Shown: one piece after another, positions 7,444 to 15,596 of the stretch | Numbering within the stretch: position 1 is the stretch's first letter | How the letters are laid out: the number at the start of each line of letters is the position of its first letter | Source of the DNA: Euryarchaeota archaeon Ods01 | GTDB taxonomy: Archaea; Halobacteriota; Halobacteria; Halobacteriales; Halorutilaceae | DNA length: 34,443 bases | Reading direction: 5' to 3' | NCBI GenBank assembly: GCA_028751095.1 | Contig: JAQZCZ010000010.1 | Span: 1-34,443, forward strand | The notes under the pieces: model-generated | What the model saw: only the letters and a program-made list of their open reading frames with translations | Database searches by the model: none | Told to the model about the DNA's origin: nothing | Made by a program: the position numbers and the translations under genes

Positions 7444-8853
7444 ATGACCGAACTCCGTCTGGAAAACACGTTGTCGGGCGAGAAGGAAGCCTTTGAGCCG
7501 CTGAACGACGACCGCGTTCTTCTCTACGTCTGCGGTCTGACCGTCAGCGACGACCCGCATCTCGGACACGCGCGGACGTGGGTCTCCTTCGACGTTCTCC
7601 ACCGGTATCTCGAACACAAGGGCTACGATGTGAAACACGTCGAGAACGTGACCGACGTTGACGACAAGATAATCGACCGCGCTGAGGAGGAGGGGAAGAC
7701 CGCCGCAGAGGTCGCGGCGCGGTACGCCGAACAGGTCTACGACGATATGGGGGCGCTCAACCTACGCCGCGTCGATGTCCGTCCGCACGTCACCGAACAC
7801 GTCGACGAGATAATCGAGATGACCGAGCGTCTCGTCGACCGCGGATACGCCTACGAGGCTGAGGACGGCGTCTACTTCGACGTTAGCGAGTTCGATGGCT
7901 ACGGAAAGCTTTCGGGTCAGAAGGTCGAGGAACTCGAACAGGGCGAGGAGGGAGCGGCGAAGGACGCGCCCGAGGACTTCGCGCTCTGGAAGCTCGCCGA
8001 GGACGGTGACGGCGACGCCGAACCGACGTGGGACTCTCCTTGGGGAGAAGGGCGTCCCGGCTGGCATATCGAATGTAGCGCGATGTCCACCACTCATCTC
8101 GGCGAGACAGTCGATATACACGGCGGAGGGCGCGACCTCGTCTTTCCGCACCACGAGAACGAGATTGCGCAGACCGAGGCGGCGACGGGCGAGGAGTTCA
8201 CGCGTTACTGGCTACATGTCGGTCCCCTCCGCGTTGAGGACGAGAAGATGTCGTCTTCGCTCGGTAACTTCTGGACCGTCCACGAGGCGCTTGAGGAGTA
8301 CGACGCCAACGAGATACGCGCCTTCCTCGTCTCGACCCAGTACTCGAAGCCGCAGGAGTTCACGCGCGATGCGCTCGACGACGGCGCGGCACGCTGGGAA
8401 CGGCTCCGTAACGCCTACCGTGCCTGTGAGGAGGCGATGGACTCGACCGGGGCGCGTGCGAAACACGCCGACGACGAACTCCGTGCCGCAACCGAGGCGG
8501 CACGCGAGGAGTTTGCCGAAGCGATGGACGACGACCTGAATACGCCCGAGGCGCTCGCCGCACTCGACTCCCTCGTCAACGCCGTAAACGCGCACGTCGA
8601 GGAGCCGCCGTACGACTACATCGGTCTGTTCGGCGCGTGGCGGACGTTCGAAGAACTCGCGGGTGATATTCTCGGCTTCGACTTTTCGGGCGACGGCGAC
8701 GGTGCCGGACGCATTATCGAGGCTGTTCTCGCGTTACGTGAGGAGATGCGCGACGACGGCGAGTACGAAACCGCCGACGCCCTCCGTGACGCGCTTGAGG
8801 AAGCGGGCGTCGAGGTACAGGATACCGACGAGGGCGCGACCTACCGGCTGTAG
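7444..8853 (+). CDS. cysS: Cysteinyl-tRNA synthetase
   Basis: This full-length class I enzyme of 469 residues charges tRNA-Cys. The zinc ligand Cys30 and HIGH motif appear in [15 protein letters not shown] (HLGH at 39-42); further zinc-site residues lie in HIECSAM and [11 protein letters not shown]; the KMSKS loop reads [10 protein letters not shown]. The C-terminal DALR-type helical region contains an Asp/Glu-rich segment and ends with the [15 protein letters not shown] motif usual in CysRS. The CGPTVYD-type signature has Leu for Pro and Ser for Tyr, a mild variant. It appears monocistronic and overlaps the convergent GMP synthase subunit gene by 13 nt. Confidence 0.97.
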   Translation: MTELRLENTLSGEKEAFEPLNDDRVLLYVCGLTVSDDPHLGHARTWVSFDVLHRYLEHKGYDVKHVENVTDVDDKIIDRAEEEGKTAAEVAARYAEQVYDDMGALNLRRVDVRPHVTEHVDEIIEMTERLVDRGYAYEAEDGVYFDVSEFDGYGKLSGQKVEELEQGEEGAAKDAPEDFALWKLAEDGDGDAEPTWDSPWGEGRPGWHIECSAMSTTHLGETVDIHGGGRDLVFPHHENEIAQTEAATGEEFTRYWLHVGPLRVEDEKMSSSLGNFWTVHEALEEYDANEIRAFLVSTQYSKPQEFTRDALDDGAARWERLRNAYRACEEAMDSTGARAKHADDELRAATEAAREEFAEAMDDDLNTPEALAALDSLVNAVNAHVEEPPYDYIGLFGAWRTFEELAGDILGFDFSGDGDGAGRIIEAVLALREEMRDDGEYETADALRDALEEAGVEVQDTDEGATYRL

Positions 8854-9398
8854 TCCGTCGCTATCTCGACGAAGTTCTCGAAGACACGGTCCCCTTTCTC
8901 GGTATGCGAGACCTCGGGATGCCACTGGACGCCGAAGACGGGACGGTCGTCGTGGCGCATAGCCTCTATTCCGCAGACCTCGCTCCTCGCCGTCCTGACA
9001 AAGCCGTCGGGGACGGTCTTCACCTCGTCGGCGTGCGAAGCCCATGTCGAGACCGAGTCTCCGAGACCCGCGAGGACGCCGGAGTCGTCGAGTATCTCGA
9101 CCTCAACGTCGGCGTATCCGCCGTAGTCGCCCGCGCCGACCTCGCCGCCGAAATGGTCGGCGATAATCTGGTGCCCGAGACAGATTCCGAGGACGGGAAC
9201 GTCGCGTTCGAGGTATTCGGCGCTGTTGCCCGATTCGTCGCGCGACGGACCGCCGCTCAGGACGACGCCGTCCGCCTCGGCGAGAACATCGTCCACCGGC
9301 GTCTCGTTGTCCACGACGCGGTTTTCGACGCCGAGGTCGCGGAGGGCACGCCCTTCGAGATGGGTGAACTGCCCGCCGTTGTCGATTACAGCTATCAC
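8841..9398 (-). CDS. guaAA: GMP synthase glutaminase subunit (subunit A)
   Basis: This 185-residue class I glutamine amidotransferase releases ammonia for XMP amination by a separate ATP-pyrophosphatase subunit, the two-subunit archaeal arrangement. The N-terminus reads IAVIDNGGQFTHLEGRALRDLG. The nucleophile elbow is GICLGHQI (Cys), and the His-Glu pair is in VQWHPEVSHTEKG. The GTG at 9398 is chosen because the protein then begins right at the first beta strand and an AAAGGA ribosome-binding site (9404-9409) sits 5 nt upstream. A further in-frame GTG at 9431 would add 11 residues not typical of the family. The synthetase subunit is not in the window. Confidence 0.93.
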   Translation of the reverse strand: MIAVIDNGGQFTHLEGRALRDLGVENRVVDNETPVDDVLAEADGVVLSGGPSRDESGNSAEYLERDVPVLGICLGHQIIADHFGGEVGAGDYGGYADVEVEILDDSGVLAGLGDSVSTWASHADEVKTVPDGFVRTARSEVCGIEAMRHDDRPVFGVQWHPEVSHTEKGDRVFENFVEIATDYSR

Positions 9399-9449
9399 GT
9401 TCGTCCTTTCGCGCGACGCGCACAAAAACACGCGGGTTCCAGCCTAATC

Positions 9450-9456
9450 TATAAAG
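9450..9456 (+). promoter_or_regulatory. TATA box for the SCP2-type paralog B gene
   Basis: TATAAAG is centred 26 nt upstream of the ATG at 9479, so the transcript is probably leaderless. It is one of the best TATA matches in the window. Confidence 0.6.
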
Positions 9457-9478
9457 GTTTGGACTCCGACTACCGTTT

Positions 9479-10267
9479 ATGCCTTGGTTCCCTACGGTCG
9501 AATGGTACGAGGAGTACCGCGAGACGCTTAACGAAAACAACCGTTTCCGTACACTCATCCGTGACTGGGGAGAAGAGTTCGACGGCTCGTTCCTTTTCGA
9601 GATACGTGACGTTCCGGTGGACGAGTACCGTCTCGACGAAATCCCCGACGAGATGCTCGGCGTTGACAGGATGCCCGACGAAATCTGGGACGACCTCCCC
9701 GACGCTATCGAACGTGAGATGAAACGCGAGGGAATCGACAAGCCCATCTACAAGTCGTTCAGCCTTCTCGACGGGTCGGTGCGGGACGCGCTTTCGGAGG
9801 ATATGCGCGCCCTCCTCGAAGAGTCCGAGGCGCTCTTCGACGCAAACCCGACCTACGTCGAAGCCGTCGATGAGATGTCCGACGACCTGCGCGACTTCCT
9901 GCCGCCGCATCTCGAAAGCCTCGTCCATCAGCTCGAACGTTTCGTAACCGAAGACGGCGATGCCTTCGCCTATCTCGACGTGGAGGACGGACGCGTCGTC
10001 GAGGCGCGCGCCCTCGAACCCGACGAGGTGGACGGTATCGATGCGGGCTTCCATCTACGCGGTGACTATGAGGACTGGGAGCAGTTCATGAAGAGCGACG
10101 AAACCGTTATCGGCGTCGTGATGGACGAGGTTCTGAAGCCCGAGGGGCAGATGTTAACCCTGATGGAGTACGCCGATGCCCTCAACGAGATGGGCGAGAC
10201 GCGCCACGACGTAGAGACGCGTTACATCTTCGACGTTGCGGACGAGAAGAGCGCCGCGACCGTTTAG
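9479..10267 (+). CDS. SCP2-type (sterol carrier-like) lipid-binding protein, paralog B
   Basis: This 262-residue protein is collinear with the protein encoded at 3183-3926. Shared features are PWFPTVEWYEEYRETLNEN at the start, FEIRDVPVDE near residue 45, the acidic helical middle, GDYEDWEQFM, then VVMDEVLKPEGQMLTLMEY and ETRYIF near the end. The C-terminal ~110 residues match the SCP2 pattern, which binds hydrophobic ligands. A short C-terminal tail (DVADEKSAATV) is absent from paralog A. No membrane segment or signal is visible. The gene has its own strong TATA box, and its stop interlocks with the MazG-like gene (TTAG at 10264-10267). Confidence 0.7.
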   Translation: MPWFPTVEWYEEYRETLNENNRFRTLIRDWGEEFDGSFLFEIRDVPVDEYRLDEIPDEMLGVDRMPDEIWDDLPDAIEREMKREGIDKPIYKSFSLLDGSVRDALSEDMRALLEESEALFDANPTYVEAVDEMSDDLRDFLPPHLESLVHQLERFVTEDGDAFAYLDVEDGRVVEARALEPDEVDGIDAGFHLRGDYEDWEQFMKSDETVIGVVMDEVLKPEGQMLTLMEYADALNEMGETRHDVETRYIFDVADEKSAATV

Positions 10268-10578
10268 GCGTCGTCCACGACCTTGCCGCCCTCGGTCGTC
10301 TCGCCGCTCTTTTCGACGTTGTACTCCATCTTCTCGATGAACTCCTCGCGCAGGTCTATGTCGCAGATACGTGCCATACCGAACGCGACGATGACCACGT
10401 CGGCAAGCTCCTCGCCGATAACGTCGTCCTTGTCCTTGTTGACTGCCTCGGCGAGTTCGCCGACCTCCTCGGTCAGCATCGATACCCAGAGAAGTTCGTC
10501 TTCCTTGGTGCCTTCGTGGTCTATTCCGGCGGCGTCGTGGAACTCGCGCGTCAGGCGTTTGTACAGGTCGTCTTCCAT
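10264..10578 (-). CDS. MazG-like nucleotide pyrophosphohydrolase
   Basis: This 104-residue all-alpha NTP pyrophosphatase carries the two metal-binding motifs of the MazG superfamily: EEVGE (residues 37-41) and EELAD (56-60), giving the EExxE...ExxD pattern that coordinates Mg2+. The family hydrolyses canonical or damaged NTPs to NMP and PPi, often as house-cleaning. The single domain is complete. It lies 34 nt downstream of tatCo on the same strand and may be cotranscribed with it, though no functional link is obvious. Its stop interlocks with that of the SCP2 paralog. Confidence 0.87.
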   Translation of the reverse strand: MEDDLYKRLTREFHDAAGIDHEGTKEDELLWVSMLTEEVGELAEAVNKDKDDVIGEELADVVIVAFGMARICDIDLREEFIEKMEYNVEKSGETTEGGKVVDDA

Positions 10579-10612
10579 GCCGAACCGTCTCCGGCGGACG
10601 ACATAAGCCTGA

Positions 10613-11326
10613 CTAACGCGCTATCTTGAGTCCGAGAAGCGTCGTCTCGAACAGCCCTATCATCGTCAACGCGACCATCAGTCCCGCGACGCCGGTCGGG
10701 TCGAGCGAACCCGCAAGGAGCGCGGCGACCGTGATGCATCCACCCCAGACGTAGATACGTTTTGTCTCGAACCAACGGACGGAGACGACGCCCATCTTGA
10801 CCGCGAGCGACATCAGGAGCGGAATCTGGAAGACGACGCCGAAGGCGACCTTGACGAGCAAGATGAGGTTGAAGGTCTCGGTCAGCCCGAGTCCGGCGGT
10901 TGCAACGTCCTGCGAGTAGAAGATGAAGTAACGGAACAGGAGCGGCAGGGCGAAGAAGAAGGCAAACGCTATTCCGAGGAACATCAGGACGAGCGAGACG
11001 GGGACGACGGAAAGGAAGTACTGGCGCTCGTTCGGGTACAGTCCTGGCTTCATGAACTGGAAGGTCTCGTAGATGAGAACGGGCAATGCGAGAGCCAGAC
11101 CGACGACGGCGCTAATCTTGAGACGCGTCAGAATCTCGGCGAAAGGATGGTAGACGTGCGGGGCGAAGTCGACAAAGCTGTACCAGATTATATCGAGCAA
11201 CGACTCGGAGAAGATGAAAGCGACAGCCATAACCGCCGTCGAGGCGATGACGACAACCATCAGGCGGCGCACGAGTTCCTCGATATGCGCCGTCAGCGGC
11301 ATCTCTTGGTCAGTTTCCAGCGACAC
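10613..11326 (-). CDS. tatCo: Sec-independent translocase TatC, single-domain form
   Basis: This 237-residue protein has six transmembrane segments and the TatC cytoplasmic N-terminus (HIEELVRRLMVVV). The first periplasmic-side loop leads to the conserved ETFQFMKPGLYPNER segment. TatC recognises twin-arginine signal peptides; haloarchaea export most secreted proteins, already folded, by this route, and carry both a single TatC (TatCo) and a fused one (TatCt). It starts with GTG at 11326, with a TATA-like box 24-30 nt upstream. It is divergent from tatCt across a 98-nt gap. No tatA is seen in the window. Confidence 0.95.
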   Translation of the reverse strand: MSLETDQEMPLTAHIEELVRRLMVVVIASTAVMAVAFIFSESLLDIIWYSFVDFAPHVYHPFAEILTRLKISAVVGLALALPVLIYETFQFMKPGLYPNERQYFLSVVPVSLVLMFLGIAFAFFFALPLLFRYFIFYSQDVATAGLGLTETFNLILLVKVAFGVVFQIPLLMSLAVKMGVVSVRWFETKRIYVWGGCITVAALLAGSLDPTGVAGLMVALTMIGLFETTLLGLKIAR

Positions 11327-11349
11327 AGCGGCGATACGCTGTCTCAGCG

Positions 11350-11356
11350 CATAAAG
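11350..11356 (-). promoter_or_regulatory. TATA-like box for tatCo
   Basis: The minus strand reads CTTTATG, centred 27 nt upstream of the GTG start at 11326. Confidence 0.5.
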
Positions 11357-11424
11357 CCTGCGTTGACCGTCTCAGGTAGCGCGAAGCGGAAAGGTTGATA
11401 CGCGACGGTGACCAACCTCCGATA

Positions 11425-13119
11425 ATGACTGAGTCGGAGGGCTTCGCAGGCGGTGCTTACGACGTTCTCGACGCCGCCCGAGAGAACCTAGTGCGCGTTC
11501 TCATGACGTTCCTCCTCGGTCTGGTCGGCACCATACTCGCGCTCCGTCTTTACTTCTTCGACCGTATACAGACCGACGCCCTTACGCGAGTCCCAGAGGC
11601 GTACGAGGTCGATACCTCGTTCGTCAACCCGTTCGAGGTCATCCTCCTACAGGCGAAGATAGGCATCATAATAGGCGTACTCCTCACTATTCCCGTCGTC
11701 ATCTACTTCGCGCGCGACGCCCTCCGGAAACGCGGTATGTGGTTTCCGCCGTCGGTTTCCCGCGGGCGTATCGCCGTCTTCCTTGCGGGCATCGCCGCGC
11801 TCTTCGTCCTCGGCGTCGCCTACGCCTATCTCGTCATGGTGCCGTATATCATGCAGTTTGTCTCCGTTATCGCCGCCGAAGCAGGTGTGCGTCCGTTCTT
11901 CCGCATATCCAGCTTCATCAACTTCGTCCTCATCTACTCGTTAATCTTCGGAGTCGCCGCCCAGCTCCCGTTAATCATGACCTTCACGGTCCGTTCGGGC
12001 ATCGTCTCCTACCGTTTCTACCGTGAGAAATGGAGACACTTCGTCATCATAGGCGCCGTAATCGCCGCCCTCGTCACCTCTCCCGACCCTCTGACCTTGT
12101 TCGTCGTACTCGGTCCCGTCGTCGGTATCTACTTCCTCGGACTCGGAATCGTCCGCGTCGTCGCCCGCGAGCAGATACGTGAGCGCGAACGTCTCCGCGA
12201 GTCTATGGAGACGACCGAAGACCGCGCGGACGCCGAAACGGAGACTCCTAAGAATGCGACCGCCGAGGGCGCAAAGGCGGCGACACGTTCAGCCGCAGAA
12301 GCCGGAGCTGACGCCGTCATGGACCGCGGGCTTATCGACGTGGGCGCGGCGGTTGTTGACGAGATGCGCGCCCACTCCAAACGTCTCGGTCTCGTCTTTC
12401 TCGTCGTCTCGTCGCTCGCCTTCTACTGGCTCATCTACTACGGCATCGCCTCGATACGTGACCAGACGCTATCTTACATGCCGCCCGAACTCGCGGCGCA
12501 GGTTGAGACAGTACAGCTAGAAATCTTCGAGTTCGTCTTCCTCGTCGTCAAGTACAGCGCCGTTGCGGGCGCGGTCGCAACCGTGCCGTTCATCATCTAC
12601 TACTCGCGCGAAACCCTTGTCTCCGAAGGCGTGATACAGGGCGATGGCTCCGTCTTCTACTACGTCTCACGTGCCGCGGTCGTCGGTGGTCTGTTCGTCG
12701 GCGGGGCGCTCTACGCCTACTACGGCATGGTGCCCATACTCGTCAGCATACTGTCGAACTCCATCGTCGAAAGCGGCATGGAGGCGACGTTTACCATCGG
12801 CGACTTCATCGACTTCGTAATTCTCGTCACCTTCATGGTCGGAGTCATGGCTGAGATGCCCGCCGCGATGTACTTCCTCGTCTCGTCGCGTCTCGTCCGT
12901 TACGAGACACTCAAGGACAAATGGAGACACTTCACCGTCGTCGTCTTCGTACTCGGTGCCGTCGTCACCTCACCCGACCCGTTCACGATGGTCGTCGTCT
13001 CAGTGCCGCTTTCGGGCTTCTATCTCGTCTCGCTCGGCGTGACGCGTGTCCTGTGCCACGGCACCATAAAACGCATCCGCGACGAACGCCGTAAGATAGG
13101 ACTCGCCGACGGCGACTGA
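11425..13119 (+). CDS. tatCt: TatCt: two fused TatC domains
   Basis: This 564-residue protein consists of two TatC-like halves joined by a charged cytoplasmic-type linker (~residues 255-315) rich in Arg/Glu then Ala. Each half has six hydrophobic segments, and the linker region adds more, matching the known 14-helix TatCt of haloarchaea. The halves are related: KWRHF followed by a helix and TSPDP occurs at residue ~202 and again at ~499. TatC forms the signal-peptide receptor of the Tat pathway. ATG at 11425 is preferred over a TTG at 11395, because the latter adds only a polar ten-residue extension. tatCo is divergent, so the pair probably shares a control region (11327-11424). Confidence 0.95.
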   Translation: MTESEGFAGGAYDVLDAARENLVRVLMTFLLGLVGTILALRLYFFDRIQTDALTRVPEAYEVDTSFVNPFEVILLQAKIGIIIGVLLTIPVVIYFARDALRKRGMWFPPSVSRGRIAVFLAGIAALFVLGVAYAYLVMVPYIMQFVSVIAAEAGVRPFFRISSFINFVLIYSLIFGVAAQLPLIMTFTVRSGIVSYRFYREKWRHFVIIGAVIAALVTSPDPLTLFVVLGPVVGIYFLGLGIVRVVAREQIRERERLRESMETTEDRADAETETPKNATAEGAKAATRSAAEAGADAVMDRGLIDVGAAVVDEMRAHSKRLGLVFLVVSSLAFYWLIYYGIASIRDQTLSYMPPELAAQVETVQLEIFEFVFLVVKYSAVAGAVATVPFIIYYSRETLVSEGVIQGDGSVFYYVSRAAVVGGLFVGGALYAYYGMVPILVSILSNSIVESGMEATFTIGDFIDFVILVTFMVGVMAEMPAAMYFLVSSRLVRYETLKDKWRHFTVVVFVLGAVVTSPDPFTMVVVSVPLSGFYLVSLGVTRVLCHGTIKRIRDERRKIGLADGD

Positions 13120-13130
13120 CAGCCCGAACC

Positions 13131-13137
13131 GTTATGT
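13131..13137 (+). promoter_or_regulatory. TATA-like box for the UspA gene
   Basis: GTTATGT is centred 26 nt upstream of the ATG at 13160. It lies in the 40-nt gap after tatCt, suggesting separate transcription. Confidence 0.4.
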
Positions 13138-13159
13138 TCCGCGCGAACGACGGTCGGAC

Positions 13160-13564
13160 ATGGTCGAACACGTTCTCGTACCCGTAGACGGGTCGCCGCC
13201 CTCGGACGCCGCCTTCGACTGGGCGCTTGAGGAGTTCGATGCTGAACGGGTCACCGTTCTGCACGTTGCCCATCCCTCGGACACGAGCCACGAAGAAGGC
13301 GCTGTCGTTGACGCAAAGAAGGTTCTGATGGGGAGACCGAGCGAGATACTCGAACGGTACGAAGCCGACGGCGTCACGGTAGACAGGAAGATGGCTGTCG
13401 GACGTAACGAGGTCGAGGCGATAACGGGCTTCGTCAGGGACGCCGGCGTCGACGCCGTCGTGATGGGTAGCCACGGACGTAAAGGCGTCTCACGTCTCGT
13501 ACTCGGGAGCGTCGCTGAGGGCGTCGTCCGTGAGTCGCCCGCCCCTGTCGTGGTCGTCCGTTAG
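13160..13564 (+). CDS. Universal stress protein (UspA family)
   Basis: This 134-residue single-domain Usp opens with HVLVPVDGSPPS (Asp10) and carries the ATP-binding signature G103-x2-G106-x9-G116-Ser in MGSHGRKGVSRLVLGS. It is thus likely an ATP-binding type. Haloarchaea carry many such paralogs involved in stress and energy limitation, and the specific role cannot be assigned. The small size and absence of other domains indicate a cytoplasmic dimer. Its TAG interlocks with the stop of the convergent lipase-like gene (TTAG, 13561-13564). Confidence 0.93.
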   Translation: MVEHVLVPVDGSPPSDAAFDWALEEFDAERVTVLHVAHPSDTSHEEGAVVDAKKVLMGRPSEILERYEADGVTVDRKMAVGRNEVEAITGFVRDAGVDAVVMGSHGRKGVSRLVLGSVAEGVVRESPAPVVVVR

Positions 13565-14406
13565 TCGCCTGATACGGCGCGGTAGACGCCTCTTGCCCTG
13601 TCGACGACGCCTTCCGCAACCCAGAGGGCGTCGTCGCGCACGTCTCTAACGAGGTCGCCACGTACGCTTCTGCCGACATCGTCTACGCCGAGGAAGTCGG
13701 CGACGCCTATCCATGTCTCGTCGTTGTAGAACATGGTGACGTGCCCCGTCAGGAGGTCGTCGCGTCTGAGACCGCCGCCACGTTCGCCGTACTCCGACCG
13801 CGAGAACTCCGAGATACAGCCGTTGAAGATTTCCTTGACGCTCCTTCCGACACGTATGTTACGGTCGTTCTCGCGTACCTCGGGAAGCGCGGCGTACTTA
13901 CGCGGTATGATGAGCGGGTCGTTCATCGTGTAGACGGCGCAGTAGTCGACACCGTCGGCGAGACCCTCGCTGTTGAGCGTCCTGATGAACTGGCTTCCCG
14001 GGCGGAGGTCGCGCGCCCCCTTGCTTCCGAAGACCGGCACCCCGAAAGGCACCGCCACCAAGGTACCGCGGTGCGGCGAACCGAAGGTCAGAAGCTTGTC
14101 GACCTGTTCCTCGTACCCCAGCTTCTCGATGAAGTAACGTGCGACCATCCCTCCCATTGAGTGCCCGACGACGACTATCTCCGCTCCTTCGTACTCCTCT
14201 TCGAGAGCATCGTACATGCTCTGGACGCGGAGTTCGACCTTCTCGGCGTACTTCCGAGGCGAGTCGATGGTGCGCGCCAGACCGTCGAAGTTTATTTCGA
14301 CGACATCGTATCCCCAGTACTCGAACTTCTCCCGCACCGGTCTCCACCACGGCGTAAAGTAGTCGTCGGCGAAGCCGTGGGCGATAAAGGCGACCTTCGT
14401 AGCCAT
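13561..14406 (-). CDS. Lipase-like alpha/beta hydrolase
   Basis: This 281-residue protein has the alpha/beta-hydrolase order: HGF oxyanion motif at residues 10-12, GHSMGG elbow with Ser83, a likely Asp in YTMNDPLIIP and His in LTGHVTMF. The FGSPHRGT segment after the elbow strand is typical of true lipase and PGAP1/LipA-like families. The C-terminal ~60 residues are helical and charged. It could cleave carboxylic esters or lipids. There is no signal peptide, so it is probably cytoplasmic. A TATA-like TTTAC (minus strand, 14432-14438) is centred 29 nt upstream. Confidence 0.82.
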   Translation of the reverse strand: MATKVAFIAHGFADDYFTPWWRPVREKFEYWGYDVVEINFDGLARTIDSPRKYAEKVELRVQSMYDALEEEYEGAEIVVVGHSMGGMVARYFIEKLGYEEQVDKLLTFGSPHRGTLVAVPFGVPVFGSKGARDLRPGSQFIRTLNSEGLADGVDYCAVYTMNDPLIIPRKYAALPEVRENDRNIRVGRSVKEIFNGCISEFSRSEYGERGGGLRRDDLLTGHVTMFYNDETWIGVADFLGVDDVGRSVRGDLVRDVRDDALWVAEGVVDRARGVYRAVSGD

Positions 14407-14496
14407 CCGTCCGACGTACGCGGGACGCGAAGTAAAGTCTTTGCGAGTGTCCCGCGACGCCGTCAGATTGATACGGCGTCCGACGAACCCTACCGT

Positions 14497-14967
14497 ATGC
14501 GCCTCGACGAACTCCGCGACGCGTCACTAGACGAACTCCACGACCTGTACGAGAAAGGCGAGATACCTGACGAGGTTCCGACTGCCGATATGCGCGGCGT
14601 CGTTCTTGCGGGACGCGGACTTGCGCGTACCTCGGCGTGGGACAGCGTCGCCAACCTAGCGCCGTGGTCGGGAATGCGTATCGGCGACCGCGAGACGGAG
14701 GACGGAGTCAACTACGTAGGCTACGGACCGCTCGTCTTCGAGAGATACGGATTCGAGACCTACGTCGAACGGGACCGAGAGGGCGGAGCGCTCGTACTCG
14801 ACTACGACGTTCCCGAGAACCCGTACGCACTCCGACGTCTCAAGGAGCATGTCCGCGAGGTTGACGGCATCTACCTCGGCAGGGCTTACGTTGAGGTGGG
14901 CGGCAGACGTGTCTTCCTACACTACTACGCTATGGAGCCTGAGGAAGCTGAGATTCCCGTACGCTAG
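14497..14967 (+). CDS. Conserved-looking hypothetical protein
   Basis: This 156-residue soluble protein is not confidently recognised. A helical N-terminus (RLDELRDASLDELHDLY) precedes a beta-rich region from about residue 35 (GVVLAGRGLARTSAWDSVANLAPWSGMRI). The end, YLGRAYVEVGGRRVFLHYYAME, gives alternating hydrophobic strands. The Trp/Gly pattern and closing strand recall small lipocalin-like or GXWXG-type domains, a weak guess only. The frame stays open upstream to 14161, but that part is antisense to the lipase-like gene. The ATG at 14497 is the first suitable start outside it; an extension of a few codons cannot be excluded. Confidence 0.6.
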   Translation: MRLDELRDASLDELHDLYEKGEIPDEVPTADMRGVVLAGRGLARTSAWDSVANLAPWSGMRIGDRETEDGVNYVGYGPLVFERYGFETYVERDREGGALVLDYDVPENPYALRRLKEHVREVDGIYLGRAYVEVGGRRVFLHYYAMEPEEAEIPVR

Positions 14968-14973
14968 ATAGGT

Positions 14974-14981
14974 CTATATAC
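14974..14981 (+). promoter_or_regulatory. TATA box for the small membrane protein at 15004
   Basis: CTATATAC (14974-14981) is centred 26 nt upstream of the ATG at 15004. It is a strong box at leaderless spacing and independent support that 15004 is a real start. Confidence 0.6.
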
Positions 14982-15003
14982 TACCGTCGCGTACTTCAGC
15001 GGG

Positions 15004-15230
15004 ATGTCCAAGATAGGTAGCCTACTAACCGTCGCAGTCGTCGGCGCTGTCGTCGTCGTCGGAGTCCTCCTGATTACCGTCGTCGGGGACACGCTTTTCA
15101 CGGTCTCGGGCGCGTTCGTCGGTCTCGCCGTCGCACGCCCCGGGGTCTTCGCCGTCCTCGTCGTCGTAATGTCCTGTTCGTCGCTCTCGAACAGGGCGCG
15201 CCGCGTCAGCCACGGGGACGGAACCGCTGA
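15004..15230 (+). CDS. Small two-helix membrane protein, probably frameshifted near 15172
   Basis: From the ATG at 15004 the frame encodes two hydrophobic segments (TVAVVGAVVVVGVLLITVV and PGVFAVLVVV). The same frame then runs on as non-membrane sequence all the way through the opposite-strand gene to 15690. If the reading slips back one base at GTAATG (~15171-15176), the second helix continues as NVLFVALEQGAPRQPRGRNR and ends at TGA 15228-15230, directly beside the stop of the convergent gene. This gives a compact ~75-residue protein with two membrane helices and a basic tail. I infer one missing A at this point, either a true mutation or a sequence error. Function is unknown. Without a shift the gene would overlap the EF-Tu-like gene completely. 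Confidence 0.45.
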
Positions 15231-15557
15231 CTACCTCACTTCTGCGGTCGCGTCCTCAGGAACCGACGTAGGTTCGACACCGAGTTCAATACCGACTCGG
15301 TCGCCTGCTTCCGCTTTCTCGACTTCTTCGTGGTGTCTCTCGATGCTCTCAACGGTCGTTGTCTCGTCGTTCTCGAAGACGAGACGGTCGCCGCGACGGA
15401 GAACGCCGGTTTCGACCTTCGCGGTCACGACGGTTCCTACGCCGCTGACCTCCATTACGTTCGTCACCGTTACCGTCGTTTTCTCAGCTCTTGGCGTTCT
15501 GTCGACCGTTTCGGTCCCCTCGTTTCCGCCGAGAACGGATTTTAGCCAGTTCAGCAT
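15231..15557 (-). CDS. Stand-alone EF-Tu domain 2-like beta-barrel protein
   Basis: This 108-residue protein lacks a G domain. After a short amphipathic N-terminus (LNWLKSVLGGNEG), residues ~27-105 read as the translation-factor second domain: VTVTNVMEVSGVGTVVTAKVETG, GDRLVFEN, VESIERHHEEVEKAEAGDRVGIEL. These match the EF-Tu/IF-2 domain 2 pattern (v.GrGtVvtGrve.G...GD.v...........S.e.....v..A..Gd.vgi.l). In translation GTPases this barrel contacts the ribosome or the aminoacyl-tRNA; alone its role is unknown. It is the last gene of a minus-strand run after the DHH nuclease, 39 nt away. Confidence 0.75.
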   Translation of the reverse strand: MLNWLKSVLGGNEGTETVDRTPRAEKTTVTVTNVMEVSGVGTVVTAKVETGVLRRGDRLVFENDETTTVESIERHHEEVEKAEAGDRVGIELGVEPTSVPEDATAEVR

Positions 15558-15596
15558 ACCTGAACCAGATGCGCCGTCAAGAAGTAGCTTTTCCGG

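Noticed and set aside
8904-9722. Open frame of 272 codons on the plus strand crossing guaAA into the SCP2 paralog
   Set aside because: Antisense to guaAA, then out of frame with the SCP2-type gene; it crosses a clear promoter.
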